Below, piece by piece: positions 36,298 to 44,796 of a stretch of DNA of 64,000 nt. The translations under genes and the position numbers were made by a program. Location of the stretch: NCBI GenBank assembly GCA_024304995.1, contig JAMWZD010000001.1:317472-381471 (forward strand). The letters run 5' to 3'. Numbering within the stretch: the first letter of the stretch is position 1; every line of letters begins with the position of its first letter. Below the pieces are notes generated by a model. The model searched no databases. It saw nothing but the letters and a program-made list of their open reading frames with translations, and was not told the DNA's origin. Origin of the DNA: Rickettsiales bacterium (GTDB lineage: Bacteria > Pseudomonadota > Alphaproteobacteria > Rickettsiales > UBA998).

Positions 36298-37764
36298 TTA
36301 ACGGTTGCGCATCAGCTGCACCGCACAAAGCGTTGAGCGTTTTTCTTTAAGCGTCTTGTTCGGTTGTCCCTGCATCATCGCAATGTAAGGTTCAGCTGCT
36401 TCTGCGCCAAAGTTGCGTTCCAGCACTTTCTCAGGCGCAAGATTGCTGCCAATATCTTCATGAATCAGAAAGTTGCAGGATTCAATAATACGAATCATCT
36501 GTTGTGGTGTGCGCCAGTAATCCATCGTATCTGGCCAGCCATCTGGCGTTGCCCAGTTCCACAACATATATTCGCTCATGCGCTGCATGGCATTGCGCAT
36601 TTTAATGCCCGTGTTCATGTCATTCAGATTGCCACGCACCCCTGTGCCATACATGCGCATCATGCCAACCAGCACATCATATGGCATAGGATATTTCTGG
36701 AACGTTCCGCTGTTCACCTCAGGCAGATCCAGCAGCGCACCATACATCGCCACCAGATTGCCACCTGAACCAAGATACGCCCCTGCCAGCTGGTTGATCA
36801 TCGAGGGGGTTGGATTATCCTGCACGAAATGCCGCGCCATTTTTTCTGCCAGAAACTTTGCCGTGGATGGGTGCATGGCAAGGGCGCGAAGCACAGCCTC
36901 CCCTTCTTTGCGGATGGTCGGCGCATCGGTTGGGCTGGTTGCAAAATAAGTCTTGCCAAGCACCGTTTTTGCCCCTGGCTCATGCCCTTCGGCATTCACC
37001 ACAAAGCCACCACGTTCCCCGTCCCACGTCCAGCCACTGATGACCTTTGCCAGTTCCTGCACATCACGCTGCGAATATCCACCATTGACACCGAGTGTAT
37101 GCAGTTCCAGAATTTCACGCGCCAGATTTTCGTTAATCCCCCGTTTGGTGCTGTCCATACCAATCACAGACATTTCACCGACTGAATCAGTATTTTCCAG
37201 ATAGTCCAGCATGGCAGGGTGTTGTGACACCGCAATCAGCATATCCGCAAAATTGCCGTACATATTGGCGCGGATGGCTTCGCGTTCCATAGCACCAATC
37301 AATAATCGCACTGCTGAATTTTTTGCACGTGACACGCTGAAATGATTTGACCAGAAATGCGCCATGCGCTCTGCAAACTGATTATCTGCCGTGGCATTGG
37401 CGTGAATGCGGTGAGCCGTCTCAACAAATGAGACCTGACGGGCATAGGCTACATGTGGCGGCTGGTCGTTGCCCCGTGGCCAGTTCATGCGCTTATTATA
37501 TTCACGTGCATAATAATCTGTTTTGGGAAGCCCACGCAGATTGCTCGGTAACGCTGGCGGTTGAGATGCCTGACGTTTTAATTCCGCTTTGAGTGCTGAA
37601 AGATTATTCTGCGTGCAGAAACGCTGATACGCATCAGGGCTGACGCCAAAGCCAAACTTACTCATCAACTGAGTGCAGTCATTGGTCTGCTCTACAGAAA
37701 GTGAAGCATGACCAGCCTGCGCCCACACACAACCTATCATTAACAACGTAACAATTTTCTTCAT
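36298..37764 (-). CDS. DUF1800 family protein, secreted
   Basis: 488 residues with a Sec signal (KKIVTLLMIGCVWAQAGHAS). Family features are HFWSNHFSVSRAK, NENLAREILELHTLG, GYSQRDVQELAKVISGWTW and the C-terminal SCNFLIH. Precedes the DUF1501 gene by 16 bp in the direction of transcription and forms an operon with it. The biochemical role of DUF1800 proteins is not established. Confidence 0.9.
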   Translation of the reverse strand: MKKIVTLLMIGCVWAQAGHASLSVEQTNDCTQLMSKFGFGVSPDAYQRFCTQNNLSALKAELKRQASQPPALPSNLRGLPKTDYYAREYNKRMNWPRGNDQPPHVAYARQVSFVETAHRIHANATADNQFAERMAHFWSNHFSVSRAKNSAVRLLIGAMEREAIRANMYGNFADMLIAVSQHPAMLDYLENTDSVGEMSVIGMDSTKRGINENLAREILELHTLGVNGGYSQRDVQELAKVISGWTWDGERGGFVVNAEGHEPGAKTVLGKTYFATSPTDAPTIRKEGEAVLRALAMHPSTAKFLAEKMARHFVQDNPTPSMINQLAGAYLGSGGNLVAMYGALLDLPEVNSGTFQKYPMPYDVLVGMMRMYGTGVRGNLNDMNTGIKMRNAMQRMSEYMLWNWATPDGWPDTMDYWRTPQQMIRIIESCNFLIHEDIGSNLAPEKVLERNFGAEAAEPYIAMMQGQPNKTLKEKRSTLCAVQLMRNR

Positions 37765-37859
37765 AATACCTACAGATTTAAAGCATCATTATGCTTGCTG
37801 ATTATTCTGCCCACTTATGGCTTTTTAATGATATTATTACAAATTACAAATCGCGCCAT

Positions 37860-37892
37860 AATATAGATTTAACATTACAGAGAATATAGATT
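37860..37892. repeat. Direct repeat before the DUF1800 gene
   Basis: AATATAGATT occurs at 37860-37869 and again at 37883-37892, a 23-bp period (about two helical turns), in the 134-bp gap between murF and the DUF1800 gene. Possible regulator site; low information because AT-rich. Confidence 0.3.
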
Positions 37893-37898
37893 ACCTAT

Positions 37899-39254
37899 TC
37901 AGGCAGATTTAATGGCTGCAATCACCCGTTCCATTTTGCTGCCGCGCGAGCCTTTGCAGATAATAATATCATCTGGCTGAATATTGTTTATCAGATTGTC
38001 TATCATCATATCCTGAGATGCGTGATATTGCACATGCGGTGCAACATCCTTTAACGCTTTCATGTAACGCCCGCAGGCATAGATATGATGAATTTCATGC
38101 GTGCTTAGCGGTGATGCTAACTCTGCGTGCAACTGCGCTGATGCATCCCCCAGTTCAAGCATATCACCAATCACCGCAATCACGCGTCTTCCGTTGCTTA
38201 AATCACGTGCGCGGGTAAAGGCTGCCTTCATGGCAACGGGGCTGGCATTATAGGTTTCATCAATAATGCTGATGCTGCCACCATTCCAGTTGATTGTTTC
38301 AATCACGCCCCGTCCCGCAGGTTCAGAAAAACCTTCCAATGCTTTGATGGATGCTTCAGAGTTCAGCCCCAGCGCATCTGACAACGCTAATACGCCCAGC
38401 GCATTTATAGCATGATGCCGCCCTGCAGCCTTAATCTGTAATGTATGTTCTTTGCCGGCCAGTATTGCTTTTGCAACGGTGCCATTAATGCTGACGCTGC
38501 ATTCCAGCAGGCGATACTCCGCAGCGTCATGTGCGCCGAATGTTATGATATGCTGTTTTTCTGCATCCTTAGCCAGCACATCAATATATGCGGAATCTTT
38601 TGGCAAAATAACAGGCGCACCGTCTTCCATGCCCTGCACAATTTCAGCTTTGGCATGAGCAATGCCTTCCACGGAATCAAAAAACTCCAGATGCACGGCA
38701 TCAATGGTGGTGATCATCGCCGCGTCTGGCTTTGCAATCTCTGAAAGCAGCGCAATCTCTCCCGCATGATTCATGCCCATTTCCAGCACCAGCGCCTCCG
38801 TATCTTTCGGTGCATTGGCAATGGTGAGCGGCAAGCCAATATGATTATTGTAATTGCCTTGTGTGGCATAAGTTTTTTTCTGAGCTTTGGCACAATGTGC
38901 CAGCATTTCCTTCGCACTGGTTTTGCCGACACTGCCCGTAATGCCTGCTACACGCGGAAATTGCTGCCTGCGCCAGCGCGCCAGCTGTTGCAACGCTTCA
39001 AGCGTGTCTTTCACCAAAATCTGCCGTTCTTCTGGCGCATCATCCTGCAAAGCAGACACCAGCGCAAAGGATGCCCCTTTTTCCAGCGCCTGCGCTACAT
39101 ACGCATGACCATTAAACTGCTCACCAATCAGCGCAACATACAGATTGTCTTTTTCTATGGTGCGTGTGTCTTTGCTTACGCCGCACACGCGACCACCTGT
39201 GCTGACACAATTTCCGCCTGTCGCATCCAGAATTTCCTGCAAGACATATTCCAT
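37899..39254 (-). CDS. murF: UDP-MurNAc-tripeptide-D-Ala-D-Ala ligase
   Basis: 451 residues. Mur-ligase ATP motif GITGSVGKTSAKEML near residue 106, central EMGMNHAGEI with the magnesium-site Glu, and DETYNASPVAMKAAF in the C-terminal half. Adds D-Ala-D-Ala to the peptidoglycan precursor. It abuts murE with no gap (39254/39255) and is the last dcw gene here. Confidence 0.96.
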   Translation of the reverse strand: MEYVLQEILDATGGNCVSTGGRVCGVSKDTRTIEKDNLYVALIGEQFNGHAYVAQALEKGASFALVSALQDDAPEERQILVKDTLEALQQLARWRRQQFPRVAGITGSVGKTSAKEMLAHCAKAQKKTYATQGNYNNHIGLPLTIANAPKDTEALVLEMGMNHAGEIALLSEIAKPDAAMITTIDAVHLEFFDSVEGIAHAKAEIVQGMEDGAPVILPKDSAYIDVLAKDAEKQHIITFGAHDAAEYRLLECSVSINGTVAKAILAGKEHTLQIKAAGRHHAINALGVLALSDALGLNSEASIKALEGFSEPAGRGVIETINWNGGSISIIDETYNASPVAMKAAFTRARDLSNGRRVIAVIGDMLELGDASAQLHAELASPLSTHEIHHIYACGRYMKALKDVAPHVQYHASQDMMIDNLINNIQPDDIIICKGSRGSKMERVIAAIKSA

Positions 39255-40739
39255 TTATACTACCTCACGAATGACATCTGCATCATCAAAATGATGTTTG
39301 GTGGTTCCGATAATCTGATAATCCTCGTGTCCCTTGCCTGCGACCAGCAGCACATCTCCTTTTTGCAGTTGGCTGATGGCGGCATGAATTGCTTCACGTC
39401 TGTCACCAATAATTGTTGCTTTCGGACAGGCAGATGCAATGGCTTCACGAATGGGGGCTGGCGCTTCGGTGCGCGGGTTGTCATCCGTAATGGTCACCAC
39501 ATCTGCATGTTCCTGCGCCACCTTGCCCATCTGCGGGCGTTTGGTGGTGTCACGATCTCCCCCACAACCAAAGACCAGATGGATATTGCGGCTGGCATAG
39601 GGGCGGAGTGTTTCCAACGCCTTTTCAAGCGCCCCCGCCGTATGGGCGTAATCAATAAAAATCAGCGCGCCCTGCTCAGTCGTGCTGATCAGTTCCAGCC
39701 TGCCTTTTACTGTTTCAAGCTGCAGACATAGCGGAATTAACTCTGCAAAATGCTTATTCGTTGTCGCCTCCACCGCAAGCAATGCAGCAATCGTATTATA
39801 GACCTGAAATGTGCCATAAAGCGGAATGTTCAGTTCATAATGTTCATTGTTATAATATAAGGAAACATGCTGCCCTTTTGGAATGGGGGTAATTGCCTCA
39901 ATGCGCACATCCGCCAGAGCGTTCATGCCATATGTCACCACATCATGTTGTGCTTTCAGTGACTGCGCAAATGCCATAATGCGCGGTTCATCAGCATATA
40001 ATGCGGCTCGGCTGGCAGGCTTCAGCAATTCAGTGAATAGCAGGCATTTTGCTGCAAAATACTCATCCATCGTGTTATGATAATCCAGATGATCCTGAGA
40101 GAAAGATGTGAATATCGCCGCATCCACGCTCAAACCATGCAGACGGGACTGGTGCAAACCGTGGCTGGACGCTTCGACCACCACATGATTGACATTCTGT
40201 TCAGCAAGCAAACTTAGCGTATGATAAAAACGCACTGCTTCGGGGCTGGTATTGTCTGATAATGTTGGCATATGCTGCAATGTGTGATCACAGCGCAACC
40301 CCATCGTGCCAATGCTGGCAGCGGGTATTTGTGCTGCTTCCCATAATTGCCGCGTGATTTCTGCCACAGATGTTTTGCCATCCGTTCCTGTCACCGCCAC
40401 ACATTTTTCGCTTAGATGCCTGTGCATCATAGCAGCGCACTGACTCAGCGCTTTTCGGCTATTATCACATGCCAGCACGGCAATATGGTCTGGAATATTC
40501 AGACTCTCATATGAAGCAGCATCGCATAATATTGCCACCGCACCATCTTTAATCGCCTGCATGATATATTGTTCACCATTATGCACTGTGCCTTTAATAG
40601 CAGCAAACATGCCACCTTCAGTCACTTGTCGTGAATCTTGCGTGATGGTCATAATCGTAGTGTCTTCACCCTTCAGCTTTATGGTCGCCGAATGAGCATA
40701 ATGCGCTTGAATGCGCTCTATCAGTTCAGAAAGACGCAT
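39255..40739 (-). CDS. murE: UDP-MurNAc-L-Ala-D-Glu ligase (third amino acid)
   Basis: 494 residues from the ATG at 40739, overlapping ftsI by 14 bp; a start at 40793 adds 18 residues with no family similarity. ATP motif GTDGKTSVAEIT, VVEASSHGLHQ in the centre, and in the C-terminal domain DNPRTEAP, the DNPR motif that selects meso-diaminopimelate rather than lysine. So the cell wall is probably of the DAP type. Confidence 0.96.
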   Translation of the reverse strand: MRLSELIERIQAHYAHSATIKLKGEDTTIMTITQDSRQVTEGGMFAAIKGTVHNGEQYIMQAIKDGAVAILCDAASYESLNIPDHIAVLACDNSRKALSQCAAMMHRHLSEKCVAVTGTDGKTSVAEITRQLWEAAQIPAASIGTMGLRCDHTLQHMPTLSDNTSPEAVRFYHTLSLLAEQNVNHVVVEASSHGLHQSRLHGLSVDAAIFTSFSQDHLDYHNTMDEYFAAKCLLFTELLKPASRAALYADEPRIMAFAQSLKAQHDVVTYGMNALADVRIEAITPIPKGQHVSLYYNNEHYELNIPLYGTFQVYNTIAALLAVEATTNKHFAELIPLCLQLETVKGRLELISTTEQGALIFIDYAHTAGALEKALETLRPYASRNIHLVFGCGGDRDTTKRPQMGKVAQEHADVVTITDDNPRTEAPAPIREAIASACPKATIIGDRREAIHAAISQLQKGDVLLVAGKGHEDYQIIGTTKHHFDDADVIREVV

Positions 40740-42540
40740 TGCGGATATAACGTTGCTTGCGTTGGCGTTCAGCGCGTTCTGCTGCGTTGACAATCAATTG
40801 ATCCACCTCATCTTCTGGTGTGGCATATACAGGCAATATGCCTTCAGTCGCAGCGATTGCTTTGGTTATGTCTGCAATAGCAGGGGCAGCTACCCAGCCT
40901 GCAGTAGCATAATTATGGGTGTCTGGCGTGCCTTCAGGTTCATCCAGCATCACAAACATTAAATATTCAGGGTTTGGCATGGGAAATGCTGCTGCCATAG
41001 ACGAAATTTTCTTATCATTGCTATATCCGCCGCTAATGGCCTTGTTGGCTGTTCCTGTTTTGCCGCCTACGGCATAACCACCCACATTTGCCTGCCCCGC
41101 CGTGCCATGCTGCACCACAGCGCGCATCAGGCGATTAATCTGTGCAGAAGTGTGGCGCGAAACCACGGGAACTGATTCTTTTATTGTGCTATCCAGCAAC
41201 GTAATATCACGCGCTTCCCCGCCGCCTGTCATGGCAATCATCCCCTGAATCAGATGCAGTGGCGTGACTGAAATTCCATGCCCATAAGAAATGGTAGCGC
41301 TACGCACAGGTCGCCATTCTTGCGCCGTTTTCGGAGTGGAACGCTCTGTCAACTCAATGCCTGTTGCTTCAAACATGCCTAACCGCGTTAAAAATTCACG
41401 CTGCTTGTCCATGCCTGCCGTGTGCATCATTTTCACCGTACCAATATTGGAAGAATAGGCAAAAATCTCTGGCACGTTTAACCAGCGGCGCTTTGGGTGA
41501 AAATCCTGAATGCGTGTGCCGTTAATCAGCATAGGTTGCGTGGCATCAAACCCGTCATGCAAGGTCACACCGCCATGTTCCATTGCCAGCGCCAGTGAAA
41601 AGGTTTTAAATATAGAGCCAAGCTCATATTGCCCAACGGACAGGCGGTTAAACCGCGCCGTCGCCTTGGATTTCATCGGCAGATTGGGGTTATAGTCTGG
41701 CAGGCTCACCATCGCACGCGCCTGCGCCGTGGGAATATGGAAAATCGCTCCCGTTGCCCCAATGGCGTTATGTTTGATTTTATATTGCTCTACAATATCC
41801 AGCAGTGCCTGCTGCATCCGCACATCCAGCGACAATTTCAGAGGGTTGAGAACATCATCACGTTGCAACAACTCGTCAAAAGATTTTTCAACTCCGCTGA
41901 TCCCCTCTCCATCCACATTACTATATCCCAGCACATGTGAGAATAATCTGCCATGCGGGTATATGCGTTGATAATCATCATGCATATAGACCCCAGGCAG
42001 CCCCTGCCATAGCAACGCTTCCTGCTCTTTGGGCGTAATGTGACGCTTCAACCAGACAAACTTTGCGTTTGAGGTCAGGCGACGCTTCAGTAATGTGGTG
42101 TCTACATCTGGCAGAATGGTGCTGACCGTGCTTATGACCGTATCCACATCCTTAATTTCATCAGGCTTGGCATATAAAGACCGCGTTGCCACGGAGCTTG
42201 CCAACAAGACACCATGTCGGTCGCGTATGGTCTGGCGCGGCATCACCACTTCAGGCACAGACGGCTTCCAGAGTTGCTCATCTGGTGCTTCCCCGCGCAC
42301 AATACCAACCCCTTCCAGCGTGGATTCCTTCATATCTCCCACACCACCGAAGGATTCCTGCGCCAGTTCAATAAAACCACGTCCATCCATTGAAATGCTG
42401 ACCAGCCGCACGCAGACAGACACGAAACATAAAGCAAAAAATGCACTGATAGTAATAATCCGCGCACGCCCTACATCTGCGTTGCGTGAGGCGCTTCGTT
42501 GCTGCAATCGCACTGTGGGTGATGGCGGGATATTCTGCAT
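40726..42540 (-). CDS. ftsI: Septal peptidoglycan transpeptidase FtsI (PBP3)
   Basis: 604 residues. Short cytoplasmic lead, one membrane helix near residues 30-50 (ITISAFFALCFVSVCVRL), a PBP-dimer domain, then the transpeptidase: SIFK (catalytic Ser in ELGSIFKTFSLAL), SSN (YSSNIGTVKMM) and KTG (GGKTGTANK). Cross-links peptidoglycan at the division septum with FtsW. Confidence 0.95.
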   Translation of the reverse strand: MQNIPPSPTVRLQQRSASRNADVGRARIITISAFFALCFVSVCVRLVSISMDGRGFIELAQESFGGVGDMKESTLEGVGIVRGEAPDEQLWKPSVPEVVMPRQTIRDRHGVLLASSVATRSLYAKPDEIKDVDTVISTVSTILPDVDTTLLKRRLTSNAKFVWLKRHITPKEQEALLWQGLPGVYMHDDYQRIYPHGRLFSHVLGYSNVDGEGISGVEKSFDELLQRDDVLNPLKLSLDVRMQQALLDIVEQYKIKHNAIGATGAIFHIPTAQARAMVSLPDYNPNLPMKSKATARFNRLSVGQYELGSIFKTFSLALAMEHGGVTLHDGFDATQPMLINGTRIQDFHPKRRWLNVPEIFAYSSNIGTVKMMHTAGMDKQREFLTRLGMFEATGIELTERSTPKTAQEWRPVRSATISYGHGISVTPLHLIQGMIAMTGGGEARDITLLDSTIKESVPVVSRHTSAQINRLMRAVVQHGTAGQANVGGYAVGGKTGTANKAISGGYSNDKKISSMAAAFPMPNPEYLMFVMLDEPEGTPDTHNYATAGWVAAPAIADITKAIAATEGILPVYATPEDEVDQLIVNAAERAERQRKQRYIRNASF

Positions 42541-42541
42541 A

Positions 42542-42853
42542 TCAGCGCTGCTCCTGCCGTGCTTTGCGCAAAGCTACGTGTGACGCCTGCCACATGGCAT
42601 TGTCGGTCTGCATCATGGAAGAGGATGCCATTGGCTGCAATTCCAGATGACGCGCCGCCAGTTCTTTCACGCGCTCGGGGCGGCTGACATAGGTCCATTC
42701 CACTTCCAGCGTGGCCAAACGGCGTTTTTCGTCGATCAGTTCCTGCTCCAGACGCTCCGTTTCCTTCTGCGCACTGCGAACGTTATATTTCAAATCATAT
42801 AAGGTCAGCGCCGTAATCGCAAAAATGCACACCCATACAAAATAGTTACGCAT
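42542..42853 (-). CDS. ftsL: Cell-division protein FtsL-like
   Basis: 103 residues from the ATG at 42853. One N-terminal membrane helix (YFVWVCIFAITALTLYDL) followed by a heptad-rich helix (AQKETERLEQELIDEKRRLATLE) and a YVSRPERVKELAARHLELQ tail, the general FtsL layout. Its position between rsmH and ftsI supports the call more than sequence does. Overlaps the end of rsmH by 8 bp and ends one base before ftsI. Confidence 0.85.
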   Translation of the reverse strand: MRNYFVWVCIFAITALTLYDLKYNVRSAQKETERLEQELIDEKRRLATLEVEWTYVSRPERVKELAARHLELQPMASSSMMQTDNAMWQASHVALRKARQEQR

Positions 42854-43811
42854 GAGACACCCCCCGCGCAGCAACATTGGTGCGGATTGCAGCGCGCAAT
42901 TTTGCGCTGCGGGCGCGTGGGTTGCGCTTCAATTCTTCTGCACTTGCGGTCACTGCCTTGCGCTCCAAATGCGTGAAAGTCGGCTGCTGCGCGTCCTCAT
43001 CCTGCGGAGCGTTAATCGGCACATGGCGAGATGTTGCAGGTGCAGGATTGCAGGCCTGAGCAAAAAACTGCTTCACAATGCGGTCTTCCAGTGAATGAAA
43101 CGTCACCACCACTAATCGTCCGCCTTCTGCCAAGCAATGTTCAGACGCAATCAACGCCTCTTCCAGCTCCTGCAATTCCTGATTCACATAAATTCTAAGC
43201 GCCTGAAAGGTTTTCGTCGCTGGGTCAATCGGCTTTTTCGGGTTCACCTTGACCACGCTGTGAATCACATCCCGCAGTTGCAGCGTCGTTTCAATAGGTG
43301 CTTCTGCACGTGCCTCCACAATCGCCCGCGCAATTTTGCGTGATGCACGTTCTTCCCCATATCGCCAGATAATATCTGCCAGCGTTTTCTCGTCATACTC
43401 ATTCACCACATCCGCCGCGCTCTGCCCCATTTCAGACATGCGCATATCCAGCGCACCCTCTTTGGAGAAAGAAAAACCGCGCTGTGCCTCATCAATCTGC
43501 ATGGACGACACACCAATATCCAGCACAATCGCATCCATGCTGGCAGGTAAGCAATGCTCACGCATCTCGCTGAAACGCGCCTGTTTGAAGCTAAAACGCT
43601 CGCCATATTGTGCCTGCAATCGCGCCACATGCGTTGCCACATTCGGGTCACGGTCAAATGCAGTTAAATGCTTGCATCCTGCATCCAGCAACGCTGCACT
43701 ATATCCGCCTGCGCCAAACGTACCATCCAGCACTGCATCATCCGCGCTCACACGCATGGCATCCAGCACTTCATCAAGTAATACGGGGATATGCGGCGCA
43801 TTCTCGCTCAT
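42846..43811 (-). CDS. rsmH: 16S rRNA m4C1402 methyltransferase RsmH (MraW)
   Basis: 321 residues from the ATG at 43811, which is preceded by AAGGAG inside the end of mraZ. Starts SENAPHIPVLLDEVLDAM, SAM-binding motif VLDGTFGAGGYSAALL, IVLDIGVSSMQID, and GRLVVVTFHSLEDRIVK. N4-methylates C1402 of 16S rRNA at the P site. Starts 1 nt after the mraZ stop codon. Confidence 0.96.
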   Translation of the reverse strand: MSENAPHIPVLLDEVLDAMRVSADDAVLDGTFGAGGYSAALLDAGCKHLTAFDRDPNVATHVARLQAQYGERFSFKQARFSEMREHCLPASMDAIVLDIGVSSMQIDEAQRGFSFSKEGALDMRMSEMGQSAADVVNEYDEKTLADIIWRYGEERASRKIARAIVEARAEAPIETTLQLRDVIHSVVKVNPKKPIDPATKTFQALRIYVNQELQELEEALIASEHCLAEGGRLVVVTFHSLEDRIVKQFFAQACNPAPATSRHVPINAPQDEDAQQPTFTHLERKAVTASAEELKRNPRARSAKLRAAIRTNVAARGVSHA

Positions 43812-43812
43812 A

Positions 43813-44274
43813 TTACTGCGCTCCTTTTGGGGCTGCACTCAAATGCCCGCGCTTGCTCAGCGCCAGTTTGCGTGTTTCTTCTGCATGGACTTTAAATGCC
43901 TCAGGCTCCCAAATTTCAAAAGTCTTCCCCTTTCCCACAAACACCGCTTCACCCGAAATGCCGACAGATTCCAACAATTCCGTCGGCAAATTCACGCGCC
44001 CTTCACTGTCAAATGATAGCTGCACACTCCCACCAAGAATAGTCGCCGCAAACGCATCATGTTCTTCGGAGAACGGGTCAAGCGTTTCAATCTTCTCGCT
44101 CAGCGCCTCAATACGCGACATGGCGCAGGCTTCAATGCAGGGGTTGATGAAAGACTGATAAATCACGATGCCGTTAAATGATTCATTTCCCAATACGGCA
44201 CGAAAATTGGTAGGCACGGAAACCCGCCCTTTCTTGTCAATCTTCTTTGCAAAATGGGAAAGAAATAACGCCAC
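43813..44274 (-). CDS. mraZ: Transcriptional regulator MraZ
   Basis: 153 residues with two SpoVT-AbrB/MraZ repeats: first DKKGRVSVPTNFR (about 12-24), second DSEGRVNLPTELL (about 88-100), each with the conserved GRV-x-[LV]P core. MraZ forms ring-shaped oligomers that bind direct repeats upstream of its own dcw operon and repress it. A matching 10-bp-spaced repeat array lies at 44546-44610. Confidence 0.94.
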   Translation of the reverse strand: MALFLSHFAKKIDKKGRVSVPTNFRAVLGNESFNGIVIYQSFINPCIEACAMSRIEALSEKIETLDPFSEEHDAFAATILGGSVQLSFDSEGRVNLPTELLESVGISGEAVFVGKGKTFEIWEPEAFKVHAEETRKLALSKRGHLSAAPKGAQ

Positions 44275-44285
44275 AGTCGCTCAGC

Positions 44286-44483
44286 TTACATCACAAATTC
44301 AGTCAGAGAATATAGCAGACCCCAGATCGCCAGCGGCGGCACAGCAATGCGCAGCACCAGCGTGTCATACTGCTTTAAAAACTGTTTAAACGCGCCATCA
44401 CGGCTCACTTCTTCTGCTTCAAGATCAAGCGTGAGCGGCCCGTGATGCATTGAAATATAATTGGAAAGGTCGTGCTGGGTCAT
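44286..44483 (-). CDS. 65-residue single-pass membrane protein before mraZ
   Basis: Start at 44483 was chosen because AGGAA lies 8 nt upstream; the longer frame from 44618 runs through the promoter/operator region. The protein MTQHDLSNYISMHHGPLTLD... is mostly acidic/helical and ends in one membrane helix (VLRIAVPPLAIWGLLYSL), i.e. a tail-anchored topology. It precedes mraZ by 11 bp, making it the first gene of the dcw transcript. No family recognised; mraZ is normally first. Confidence 0.65.
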   Translation of the reverse strand: MTQHDLSNYISMHHGPLTLDLEAEEVSRDGAFKQFLKQYDTLVLRIAVPPLAIWGLLYSLTEFVM

Positions 44484-44545
44484 GACAATGGTTCCTACTT
44501 GGTTTGCGTTTGCGAAAGACCGACATTCCATATTTCCAGATAACT

Positions 44546-44618
44546 TGGTCAGTTCTGGAAATTTTTGGGATGAACTGGTCACACTTGGGATGGTATGTGA
44601 AAAACTGGAAAAGGTCAA
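44546..44618 (-). promoter_or_regulatory. Seven-unit MraZ-type operator over the dcw promoter
   Basis: On the plus strand the pentamers TGGTC, TGGAA, TGGGA, TGGTC, TGGGA, TGTGA, TGGAA begin at 44546, 44556, 44566, 44576, 44586, 44596 and 44606, exactly every 10 bp. On the minus strand a promoter is embedded: TTGACC (complement of 44613-44618), 17-bp spacer, TACCAT (complement of 44590-44595). E. coli MraZ is known to bind TGGGN repeats separated by 5 bp; this array has the same spacing but more units. Confidence 0.65.
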
Positions 44619-44696
44619 CCAGATAAAGTGGATATTTTATGGTTTTTTTACGTGCTAAAAACGTATTAAACTATTGTTTTAAATATATTTCACAGC

Positions 44697-44770
44697 TTAT
44701 TCACAGAGTTATGCTTTGCCTGTGGATAGAGATGTTAAAAACTTTTCAAGCGGGGAAATATTGTGTATAA
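44697..44770. promoter_or_regulatory. DnaA-box cluster and nadA promoter
   Basis: TTATTCACA (44697-44705, perfect DnaA box), TGTGGATAG (44721-44729, reverse box with one mismatch) and TGTGTATAA (44762-44770, perfect reverse box). The nadA promoter TTTTCA (44743-44748), 17-bp spacer, TATAAG (44766-44771) overlaps the last box. The remainder of the 313-bp gap 44484-44796 is the MraZ-type array and AT-rich sequence. Confidence 0.5.
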
Positions 44771-44796
44771 GATGTCACAACATTATATAGAATCTT

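Noticed and set aside
38766-39731. 321-residue plus-strand frame opposite murF/murE
   Set aside because: Antisense to two intact Mur ligases; His/Phe/Cys-rich translation typical of shadow frames.
43336-44016. 226-residue plus-strand frame opposite rsmH/mraZ
   Set aside because: Shadow frame of two conserved genes.
44697-44770. Chromosomal replication origin
   Set aside because: DnaA boxes are present, but no dnaA, parAB, hemE or gid gene is near, and the minus-strand ribosomal operons to the right would oppose an outgoing fork. Kept only as a regulatory cluster.
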